64,000 bases of DNA from Loxodes magnus (taxonomy: Eukaryota; Ciliophora; Karyorelictea; Loxodida; Loxodidae): the NCBI GenBank assembly GCA_946699065.1, contig CAMPDV010002117.1:1-64000 (forward strand), given 5' to 3'. The notes below the pieces were generated by a model. It ran no database searches. It was not told the DNA's origin and saw only the letters and a list, made by a program, of their open reading frames with translations. The position numbers and the translations under genes are program-made. Below are positions 42,002 through 51,756 of this stretch, piece by piece. Each line of letters opens with the position of its first letter. Positions within the stretch are counted from its first letter, which is position 1.

Positions 42002-42019
42002 ATTGATTTAGTGGATTAT
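42002..42019 (+). repeat. 18-bp target-site duplication, left copy
   Basis: ATTGATTTAGTGGATTAT, repeated exactly at 42989-43006, flanking the insertion. The bases outside the two copies differ, as expected for a duplication made on integration. Confidence 0.9.
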
Positions 42020-42988
42020 ATAAAATATGGTAGAAGGTTTCAAAAAGGGCTTCTATACCACCTCTTTCTAAGCTAAAAAGGAAGAGAGGAAGCAGGAAAC
42101 CTAAATTTCTAAACACCACACGTCATCTTCCAAAACCAAACCTTCTTCTTAAACCATATAGGAGCAACTCTAAACAACACCCCCCAGACAACCCTAGAAA
42201 CACTAACATGCAACAATATCGACTGAGGACCTTCCCAAGAAGCAAAAGATTAGTAACTTTCAGGCCTAGATTAGGGCATTCAACCCCTACATGGACCTCG
42301 GAGATCTCAATAAAGAACAAATCTTAGGAATGACGAAGGAGGAAATGGCTAAGCTTATCTTAGCATTAATAGGAAAAAATAAAGACCTGGAAAAACAGAT
42401 TGAAGAACTAGCTTAAGAATAGCAAGAGCATTTAGAAGATGAGGAAACCCATGCTCCTAGAAACAAAAACAAAGCTGCCATGAATATTCGAATTGACGAA
42501 TTCGACAGGCAGTTGGAATAGCTATATGATATGAACGAGAACATGCACATCAAGTTAGAGAAAATTGAAAACAATATTAACCTTAAAATGGAGAACATCA
42601 AGAATGATATCAAGATCTAGACAGCACACTCCGTTCCAATGGAGTTGGAAGAGGTCTAGAATAAACAAATTGAATTAACTAAAGGAAGATACTTTAAGAA
42701 AAAATGCTTTATCTGTGGAAGAATAAACCATCTCTGAAGGAAATGCAGATAAAGAAAAGAGATACAAAAGAAAATTTGAAACGAACTAACCTAATTCTAC
42801 CCAACTAGCAGTGGGAATATTTACAGGAAGAAAAGCAATATTCGGAGCAATCCACTGCGAAGACTTGAAAGTGACTGGAGGAACAGACCACCAAGAGTTC
42901 AAGTACCTATCAGTTGGATAGGGAGTAGGAAACTATTAAGAAAACAATCCCTTCTCTGAATAACTTTAATTTAATTTAATTTAATTTA
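42020..42988 (+). mobile_element. Short non-LTR-type retroelement insertion
   Basis: A 969-bp insertion is bounded by perfect 18-bp direct repeats. Its body is far richer in G and C than the flanks. It has no terminal repeats and ends in five TTTAA units (42965-42989), resembling the simple-repeat 3' tails of LINE-like elements. It encodes a nucleic-acid-binding protein with a CCHC zinc knuckle but no reverse transcriptase or endonuclease, so it is either non-autonomous or internally deleted relative to an autonomous parent. Its start codon lies only 7 bp inside the left boundary, implying a very short leader. The alternative of a retrotransposed host mRNA fits less well, because the tail is not poly(A). 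Confidence 0.8.
42027..42959 (+). CDS. Retroelement Gag/ORF1-like zinc-knuckle protein
   Basis: About 310 codons from the ATG at 42027; the TGA at 42957-42959, just before the TTTAA tail, is a candidate stop. Gln is written as TAA, TAG, CAA and CAG. The order is: a polar Ser/Thr/Pro/Gln-rich N-terminus, an acidic-basic coiled-coil-like region (42310-42620, for example GKNKDLEKQIEEL and MENIKNDIKI), then a CX2CX4HX4C knuckle, CFICGRINHLWRKC (42705-42746), whose Trp is TGA. This is the RNA-binding motif of retroelement Gag/ORF1 proteins. After about 42780 the +1 frame looks more protein-like (STQLAVGIFTGRKAIFGAIH, then EDLKVTGGTD, ending NNPFSE). There may therefore be a frameshift, programmed or mutational, between 42750 and 42810. 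Codon use (AAG, ATC, CTC, GAG) is unlike the host-type genes. Confidence 0.75.
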
Positions 42989-42989
42989 A
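42965..42989 (+). repeat. TTTAA pentanucleotide tail (5 units)
   Basis: Five tandem TTTAA units close the 3' end of the insertion and abut the right target-site copy, overlapping it by one base. Confidence 0.85.
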
Positions 42990-43006
42990 TTGATTTAGTG
43001 GATTAT
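42989..43006 (+). repeat. 18-bp target-site duplication, right copy
   Basis: Exact repeat of 42002-42019, directly after the TTTAA tail. Confidence 0.9.
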
Positions 43007-43009
43007 TAA

Positions 43010-43735
43010 AAACATAATTAGTAAAGCAAATTAAGGTTCATTGTATAATCTTTTTGTCTTAATTAACAAATTATAAATGTTTAAAGGAGTATTATGAAAT
43101 ATTTCATTTTTACATAATAAAAGGCTTCTTTTAATTTCTACTATTCTATTTTTCTATAACTCTAAATAGGATTGAGTTTAGCTATTAATAGTCTTTTTTA
43201 TTTAAATAGCTTATCTAATAATTTACTTTTTAAATTTTTAAGCAAAAAGTAAATTTACAATTCTTAAAGTATTCAGATTATTATTTTTATTCAAATATCA
43301 TTAACACATTTGTATATGTTTAAAAATAAAAGAAATATTCTGTTTTAAATTTATTTGATAAATAAATAATCTAATTTATTTTAAGGTTTTCTTTCAGCTT
43401 ATTTTTAAATAAGCTTATCTTTATAATTGTTTCATAATTATTAAGCTTTAATTTAATTTTAAAGTATTGATTTAATAGCCATTAATACTCTTAATATTTT
43501 CTTTGTCAAATATAATTTTATTGTTATATTAAATAAGTATTTAGCTATAATCAACTATAAACTAATTTTAAGTCTTTAATTTAAAACTTTTTTATAAGCC
43601 TTAGCTACTGCAAATCCTATTTAATTAATTATTTATTTAGTCTTTTTAATTTATTTAAGTTGTCTAAGTCAAAAACTTGAATAAATTCAACTTAAAAGAA
43701 TTTTTATTAAGATATAAATAGTTTTTTTAAAAAGG
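43010..43735. other. AT-rich stretch, nothing recognised
   Basis: No coding pattern or repeat partner seen. Confidence 0.45.
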
Positions 43736-43739
43736 AATG

Positions 43740-44165
43740 CAAAGAATTCCCTTTTAATTTTTTAGTAAAATGTTTCTTAAGAATCTCTAATGCTATTAAA
43801 ATAAAATCTTTCTCATCACTTTATCGAAATACTTATTCTATAACTTTTGAGATTAGCTTTTTGAAGTTTTTTCATCAATCTTTTATTTATGCCCTAAACT
43901 TAAAGGATTGTGGTTAATTTCTTCCAATCTTTTATTTTATCTTTTTTCTGCATTTATTCCTAAAATTACTTAAATTCTAGCATTCAGCACGCCGTTTAAG
44001 AAAATTTTTTCTTTTAAATTTTTATTTCTATTAATTTTATAATTTTCAATTATTTTATCTCTTAATTCTTCCATTTTTGCATGTAGATTTTAAATTTTTG
44101 GTTCTTTTGTGATTATATTTCTATCTTTTGCTTTTTTATTGAATTTTATTTTTTATACTTGAGAA
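43740..44165 (-). pseudogene. Family A relic, copy at 43.9 kb
   Basis: Read on the minus strand, this copy gives KQKIEIQSQKNQKFKIYMQKW and, after a frame change, IQVILGINAEKRQNKRLEEI and KNQKGILCI. These match the 13.9-kb copy (KKRIEMPKKTKIQIF) and the 51-kb copy (INLILGNNRRNFEQKQN). The 5' side abuts the 95-bp dispersed repeat at 44168-44262. Unlike the copies at 3.4, 28.6 and 51.1 kb, no piece of the giant surface gene adjoins it, so family A can move or be copied independently of that gene. No known domain was recognised. Confidence 0.5.
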
Positions 44166-44167
44166 TT

Positions 44168-44262
44168 TAAGCTTAGGTAATTTTCATATTGTCTAAATAG
44201 CTAAATTAATTTATAAAAGTTTAATAAATATCATTAATACATTTTTTATTTCCTATCTACAT
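44168..44262 (+). repeat. Dispersed ~95-bp repeat, copy 2
   Basis: Matches 13288-13385 on the same strand (AAGCTTAGGTAATTTT through TTTCCTAT), with a few substitutions and small indels. Confidence 0.65.
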
Positions 44263-44269
44263 TTAAATG

Positions 44270-45580
44270 AATGTAATTGAAGATAACTTTATGCCTATTA
44301 AATAAAATAAATATTTTTATTATGAAGCATGTATATTTTTACCTTATTTCCATATCTAATTGTTTATTTATCTAAAGAAGTTTAAGTTTTATTAGATGAT
44401 AAATTTTATGTGTTTTAGAACCTATAATAGTTTTTATATAGTATAATTAAATTCAGAGAAATAAAGCAGGAAAGAAGAATATATATCCACTAAATTATCA
44501 AACTTTCAACTGCTAAAGTTATTTAATTTAAAAAATTAGGTATTTTAAATATTTTAGATAACTATATCATATGAGCGAAAATATATTTCCAAACTAAACT
44601 AAATTATCTCAGATATTAAGGGCCAATTTTTTATTGTAAATTAGTTTTTCCTTCAATAATTTAAAGTTATTAGGGAATTTTTATACATTAGATAGTTTTT
44701 TATAATTGATATTACACTTTATAAGGGACATGTATTTTATTCTTAAGAGGTAGAGAAAAGCTTTATAAATTTCTCTCTTTTTTAAATAAAAAGCAATGAT
44801 TATAATTTTGAAATAAAGAAAATAGGGTTTGATTTGAGTTTTGATATAGTTGAATTGATTATTTATTAATGGTAGAATTGAAATAATTAAAAATAATAAT
44901 TATAATATATCTTTAAACTATTAAAGTGCTTATATATATGGAAATAAAAATGTATTCTTTTATTTTATTTGGAGTCTTTTAAGTTAAATAATTTTAAAGT
45001 TTTAGCCAATAAAAGATAAATAAAAGGCTATTAAACTTTTATTGATTTGATAGATATTTATTAATATTGTTATTACATTAAATTCTTAATAAATTTATTT
45101 GTTTTTTTAAGTTATTCTAAATATTTGAATCTGAGGTTAAACAATTATTTTTTTAATAAGCTATCTAGATTTTTTTAATCTTTGCTTATGAACTTTTGTA
45201 TTTATTATTTTTTGTATTTTAAAGAAAAAACATTTAAAGTTTGAAAATGTTTAAAAGAAAAGCTTTCATAAATTAAAATAAAGTTTAGATTTTCTTAGCC
45301 AGAAAAGCATTTGGTCTTTAGATAAATAATATAGATCTATCAATTTTATAATAAGGATTTAAGTTATTAGTTTACTTTTTAGGCAATTAGTCATTCTCTC
45401 ATGCTTATTTATATATTATAAGATAGGAAACTTATTATGAAGTTTAATACTTATAATTAATATGAAAACCTTTTATTTACTAAACCTTCAAATTCATAAC
45501 AAAACAAGCTCTTTAAATCCTAAGCAACTTACTTATGCCTAAAGAAAAATAGATAAAGCATATAATAAATAAAATGTGCT
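44270..45580. other. AT-rich stretch, nothing recognised
   Basis: No coding pattern or repeat partner seen. Confidence 0.45.
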
Positions 45581-45584
45581 ACCT

Positions 45585-46030
45585 TAAATATAACGCACTA
45601 AATTGAAAAATACCTTATTCAGGAGATTACTTCCATTTATATTGAGAACTTACTCTTATCATTTCTATTATGAACTCATTTAGAGTCAATTTGATACCTA
45701 ATCAAGTGCAATTTGTTTATGCGAATTAGATTTTGACGAATCCGAGTGTATCTTTAGTTGCCTTTACTATTAAGAATTTTCTAATAATTAGTTATTTTGA
45801 GAAAAGATTAGATTAAATCTATGTGATAAGACTTCTATCAATTAGAATTATCGAGAGCAATATTTCTTAAAGTTGGTAAATTAGTAGAAATTTTAATAAG
45901 AAACTATTGAAGAGAAAATTAGAAATATTCAAGTTAAAAAAGAAAATAAATTTCTTAAACAGAAAATAAAAACTTCTTAAGTATATTTACAAGAAGAAGT
46001 AGAACAAAGAGCATGATTGAGTGCTATAAG
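45585..46030 (+). pseudogene. Probable decayed RING-H2 finger protein fragment
   Basis: One frame (codons starting at 45705) reads SAICLCELDFDESEC, then IFSCLYYQEFSNNQ, IRLNLCDKTSI and, downstream, a coiled-coil-like KENKFLKQKIKTSQVYL. Spacing recalls a RING-H2 finger of E3 ubiquitin ligases: CxIC, an acidic stretch, C.H..FH..C...W and CP.C+..I. Several metal ligands are changed: Ser for the first Cys, Tyr for the first His, Ser for the second His, and part of the last Cys pair is gone. Composition is richer than the surrounding DNA, which supports a coding origin. I infer a dead relic. The RING assignment is by pattern only, and a second frame from the ATG at 45573 is also open. Confidence 0.35.
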
Positions 46031-46034
46031 GAAA

Positions 46035-47245
46035 TAAAAACTTTATTTAAACTAAATTTGCAAACTGCATTCAATGTATCTATATAATTATGCTAAAATA
46101 TAAAAAGCATGGAATTTTAAAGCTATTATTATTTTATTATAATTAGTTAAAGATATCACATAGCTTTAGATCTTATAAATATTAAAGATTCTATATAAAT
46201 TTAGCTTATTATTTATCAATTCTATTTTTGTAGATGATAACTAAAGACTCTCTAAAACATTGTCTGTTTTATAATTTAAATCTATTTTATATTAAAATAA
46301 AATTAAAATAGAATAAAGCTTAGAATAGCTATACATTCTTTATTTCTCCAAATTATTTTTAAGAAATATTAAAGAGTCTCTTTCTTAATCCCATGAAAAT
46401 CAATAGTTTAAAAATTATCCATAGCTTTTTGATTTAAAAGATTTATTTGGAATACTCGTATATAGCAAGCATTAATATTAAAATAAATAATTAAATGATA
46501 AACCTTAAGTAAACTTAGACTTACTTAGATAATCTGCTTTAATCATTTAGAATTTATATTATTTTAAATGAGAATTAAGAAATACTTTATCATTATATTA
46601 TTAAAGGGCTAACTCTAAATTATTATTAATCCTTTTTATTATAGCAAGAGTCAATTTTAGTTAAATTTATAATTATTATATTTGCTTTCAAATAAGTCTA
46701 TTAATCATTTCAACTTGTAAATACCATATAAAAGGAACTGCTTAAGCTTAATATATAAAAAAATTGCTATTATTTATTTTAACAGAAAAGAATAAAAAAT
46801 TATTTGAGATAAGTATAAAAATACCTAACTTAATTAATTTAATAACTGTGTAATTTTGCTTTATTTTTAGACTCAAGCAAACTTGACAATAAAATTTAAT
46901 TTTTTAGTTTTTATGTTTGAAGCCTTTTGTTTATGATTATTATCAAATTGTTATTTAAATAAATACTCATAGCTAATTTCTCTGTATATATGATTTATAT
47001 TTTGCTTAGACAAAGCAGCTTTGGATGTTTTGATAATTATTCTAGTTAAATAAGAAATTTAGATATTAATTCTTTTTGATTTAGTCAAATTTTTAATTTT
47101 AAGTGAAAAGATAATATCTACTTCTAGTTAGCTTGTATTTTTTCAAACTTTTCTTTAAGTGAATTCAATTAAGCTCATTAATTTGGAAAACGTAATTTAG
47201 AATTTTTATGATATAGTTTTAAATTATGATTTCAAAAGATTTTTA
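46035..47245. other. AT-rich stretch, nothing recognised
   Basis: No coding pattern or repeat partner seen. Confidence 0.45.
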
Positions 47246-47249
47246 AACT

Positions 47250-47665
47250 TTTTTTAGAGAAATTATTTTTTAAGAATTTTTAGCTTCTATCAAATCTTAC
47301 AGTCTTCCTTATGATTTTATCGAAAAATTAATGTAAACATTTTGAGGTACATTTGCAAAACCTTTTCTGTATTTTTTCTTTAATAATAGAAGAATTGTGA
47401 TAAATTTAATTAAATTATTTTATTCAAACTTTCTTCCCCGATTTTTATAAAAATTTATTTAACCGTTCATCACATCTTTTAAGAGAATACGTTTTGAAGA
47501 AATTTTAAGCCCAAACTTCATCCAAATGTTCCTTTTAATTTTCTTTAAATTTTTTTATCAATATTTTTCAATTATTTTCACATTTTGATTTGGAACTTTT
47601 ACTTTTAAGATGTGATTCTATCTTTTGCTTCTTTTTATTGCATTTTTATATAAAAAATGAGCATT
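47250..47665 (-). pseudogene. Family A relic, copy at 47.4 kb
   Basis: On the minus strand the copy starts with KQKIESHLKSKSSKSKCENNW, close to KQKIEIQSQKNQKFKIY at 44.1 kb. It continues in another frame with NGQINFYKNRGRKFEQNN, matching NSQINLILGNNRRNFEQ at 51.0 kb. The frame change between the two conserved parts marks it as decayed. It does not adjoin any surface-gene segment. Function is unknown. Confidence 0.5.
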
Positions 47666-47669
47666 TAGT

Positions 47670-50095
47670 TCTAATTCTCGTCCCTGAGAATCTATTTTGT
47701 GTAAAAATTTTAGAATTATTTATATTGTTGTATATCTTAAGATGTAATGATGAAATTATATAAAATTTTTAAAGAAAGTTTAAAAAGAGAAGAAAGTCCT
47801 GATTTATTAAAATTTGCTATGATTATGCAAAAATACGCTAATTATACAATTATTATCTTAAAAATTAAATAGGAAAAGTCCTTTTAATATAATATTTTAG
47901 TTTATAAGTAAAATTAGAAATTAATGAGGATTAAAATTAGCAAAATTAAGTTAGATTATGAGCTTAGAAATAAATAAGACAATGAGAACATGAATATTGA
48001 GTTCTGTATAGTTTTAATCATGTTTTAGTGTTTTCAAATTTAAAATGATTTAATTATTTTTAAAATCTGATTGAATAATCAATATTCATATGAAATAAAC
48101 TATATACAGAGATTATAATTTAAATAAAGATAAAAATAACAAATAAATATATTATCAAGCTTTAATTTTATTTTAATTTATACAGTTCATAAAGAATTAA
48201 ATAATTTCTATCAAACAAACTTAAGCAATTTTGATTTCTTTCCTTTTTAAGAATCCCTTAATTTTAAATATCTGAACTTAATTAAATTGAATAAGCAGAA
48301 GATAAAAAAGTTTGCTTGCTTAAATAAATAAATAATATAACAATTAATAGCTATAATGCTAAGATAAATTTAAATGAAGTGAAATTATTTTATTTAACTT
48401 TAAAATATTCGTTTAAGAGTCTATTTAGAATCTAAATTTTAATTATTTTAGGCAAATTTATTAAATTCAATGAAAATAAAAATTTAAACATTTTGGAAAA
48501 ATTAAAGTCAAATAGATATATTTTATTTCTAGTTTGCCAATTTTTTTTAATCTAAAAAATAATTTAAAATAATAGTGACCTTTTAAAGAAAAAATAAACC
48601 TCTAGACCTTATACCTTTATTTAATTTATATAACTAACTTTATTTACTTAAATATAATTGTTTTCTATCTAAATTTAAACAATTTATTAAGCAAAAAATT
48701 TATTTTTAATATATAAATTTATTTAATAAATTGATAGAGTTTTTTACTATTTAATTATTTAACTTTTAAAATTATTAAATTTTTCTTAATTTAATAAAGA
48801 ATAACTTTTAAATAAAATTTATAATATTAAAATTTAAAATTTTTAAATTTCTTAAATTTAAATAACAAAATTAAAAATATAAATGTATTATTTAATTAGA
48901 TTAAATCAAATCTACAGCTAGTTAAACGTTTATTATTTAGATTTATTTTCAAAATCATTATATTAGTTTATAAATGAGCTTACTCTTTAATTTCTAAGTA
49001 TTTATCCATATTAATTATTAAAAGAAATTCAAAGTAGTTTATTAACCATAAATAACTTTGCTATTAAAGAATTTGATTTATCTCTTTGTTTTGATTTATT
49101 TAAAAACAGTCTAAAATATTACATAATTTGTATCCTTTTGTTTTTTTAATTTTTAATTTAATAAATGATTATTTTTTCGATTATTTTAAGAAATTGCTAA
49201 AATATAAGAAGCTTAATTAGAAATTTATAATAAACTATAATCTTCTAGCTTTTATATCTTTAATAAATCTAAATATAATTTGTCCTTTAAAATATTAAGG
49301 TTTATTAAATTAAAAATAATTTGCTTAATTTAATTAAATAAATCTATTTAGATTTGCAAAACTAAAAATAACTAGATATATTTATTTTTCTTAAAGTTTT
49401 ATCTAAATAAAGCATAAATAATAATTAAAATAAAATAAGTTAAAAAGAATCTTTCATTCAAAGTTTATAGGAGAACTATTTAGTGAATAAATAGTATAAT
49501 TAGATTTTAACTAATAATTTTTATTATTATTTGGTATTAATTAAATTATTTATTTAATTAATTAATTTTATAAATTATAAAAATATTTAATTATTTAATC
49601 ATTCTTTTATTTTTTTTAAGCCTTTTAAACCAATTTAATAAATTTTGATTATAATAAACTTTAAAATATTAGTAAGTCATCTAAAATATTAAAATGACAA
49701 ACAATTGTTAAAAAAGAATTGAATATCACTAAAATAAAAAAAATAGAAAATTTTAACCTCTTAAATAGATTAATAATAAATTTTAAAATCGACAAGATAA
49801 ATCTTTTTTTAGATAATATCACAGATTCAACTTTAGAAGGAAAATATTTCAAAAATTATAAAAATTTTACTTTAACTCTATATATTTGCATAATTTTAGT
49901 TAGATTATTATATTTTTATAATTTAGGAAATTGTTTTTCAATTTTTCTTAAAATAAAAATATAATAAAGAATAAAAATTTAATATTTTATAAAATAATTT
50001 AGGAATTAATTAATTTTAAATAAAAAAAGGAAAGTTATATTAATAACCATGCTTCTTTTTTAATTGTTTGCTATTAGTTACTTATAAAATTATAC
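47670..50095. other. AT-rich stretch, no supported gene
   Basis: Very AT-rich. Overlapping short frames near 49661-49964 on both strands are low-complexity and have no partner elsewhere; I do not call them genes. Confidence 0.45.
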
Positions 50096-50099
50096 ATAA

Positions 50100-50480
50100 G
50101 TATCATCTTTATATATAGAATTAGCTACCACGCTAAACTTCATCATTAATCAATTATATTGCTTCAGAATTTTAATACTTGGATCACCTAAATTTAGACT
50201 ACATTTATCTATTTTTTCCAAAATCCTTTATCAATTTAGAATTTTTAAATTGTACTAAGGCACTTTTATATCAGATAAATGTAAAAGGAACTTTAATAGT
50301 AAATAATCATTTTATAAATTTATATACATTTCATATTCAACTTAGATAAGGTATTAAAGCTTCTTAATTTTAACCAAATATACTTATATCATTATTCCCA
50401 TTTCTGAAAATACAGATATAAATAAATACTTCAATTCAGGCATAACACTACTATACAAGTTAATATCTAATTAACTAAAC
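50100..50480 (-). pseudogene. Family B relic, copy at 50.3 kb
   Basis: On the minus strand, from an ATG near 50441, about 115 codons read in one frame (MPELKYLFISVFSEMGIM; NWQRILEKIDKCSLNLGDPS; MMKFSVVANSIYKDD). The middle part is homologous to 8880-9130, including a TGA-encoded Trp. This copy is better preserved than that at 8.9 kb. No domain was recognised. It lies beyond the family A relic that precedes copy 3, the same order as in unit 1, so families A and B and the giant gene are parts of one old duplication unit. Confidence 0.5.
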
Positions 50481-50929
50481 ATGTTGCTAAAAATTATACA
50501 GCAATATATGGATGTAAAAGAAAGCTTAAATCAAAAAGCTCAAAGCTAAAATTTGCTTAGACTTTAAATAATAAAATATATAATTTCCCAATTTATTTTG
50601 TAACTTGAGTTGTCTGTTTTTTATTTGCCTAATACTATCTATCATTTAAATAAATCACTTATTTCATTTTTCTATTTACGTATGTTGATTATTTGGATTA
50701 AAGCTAAGGATTTTATTCATAATACGTTGAAGCTTGTATTTTAAAGCAAATTTCAAATAATTATTAAGATTTTATTTTTATAATTTGGGTGATTTAATAA
50801 ATAATAATCAAACTTAAACTTTTTACAAATCATTGTATTTACATGTGCCTTGCTAAATTTGATTTAGCTTAGCCAATTTTGAAAATACGCAGAAAAAATA
50901 TTTTTCAATTGAGTACTTAATTTAAATAA

Positions 50930-51260
50930 ACTTTATTAAGAAACTTAATAGCTGCATTTAGGATATTGAGTTCTTTCTCGAATATCCCCTAAAGTTGCTC
51001 CTTAATTTATTAATTCTATTTTTATTCGAAGTTTCTTCTATTATTACCTAAAATTAAATTTATTTATGAATTATTAAAATACATTTTTTGCTAAAATTCA
51101 TTAAATTTTGATTTAGCTTGCTGATGGACTATTCTAGTTGACTTTTCCAGGTTTCCGAATTTTAATTCTTAATTTTACCTTTAAAATATGATTCTATAAT
51201 TTTTTAGAAAGTAGTAAAGCATTCGGATTTTATATTTTAAGTTGTTTAATCTTGATATAC
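50930..51260 (-). pseudogene. Family A relic, copy at 51.1 kb
   Basis: Minus strand, about 500 bp upstream of the copy 3 start and divergent from it. It reads NHILKGKIKNQNSETWKSQ, then NSQINLILGNNRRNFEQKQ and FEKELNILNAAIKFLNK, all in one frame. It is the best preserved of the short copies and was used here as the reference for family A. The protein is Lys/Asn/Gln-rich and probably helical. I recognise no domain. Conserved features across copies are a Trp-Lys pair, the SQIN run and the NNRR run followed by Gln-rich sequence. Confidence 0.5.
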
Positions 51261-51756
51261 TCTTCAATTATTTTCTCAAATTAAATATTTTAGATAATAA
51301 TCTTAGACAAATTTGTTAAATATTTACTTATAAAAGTGAATACGAAAACTCTATAATTATCCCTAAACTTGTTAGGCCTACATTTATATTTGAATCAAAT
51401 ATTATTTGAAAATATTCCTTTTTATAATATCTTTAATTAAGAGATTTCATTTTAACTATTTGTATTTTCTAATTTTACTTGGAAACTTTCTTTTAAGGAG
51501 CCTTCTATTTCCAATTAATTTAAAAGCTTTCTTTATTTTATTTTTCTATATTTTTCAGCATTAATAAGCTTCTAATTAATTAATTAAAAATAAATTTTTC
51601 TTTGCTAGTTTTAAATTTCTTAGCATTTTCTCTGTAAATTAACTTATTAATAAATTTATTATTTATAAAATCTAATTTTTCAAATAAAGTTAATAGTTAA
51701 CTAAAGATATAATCTAACTATTAATTTTTCTTTTCTTTTTAAATTTAAATTATAAA

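Noticed and set aside
42123-42613. Two standard-code ORFs on the minus strand
   Set aside because: They are antisense to the retroelement zinc-knuckle frame, which has the motif, the coiled-coil pattern and the matching element boundaries.
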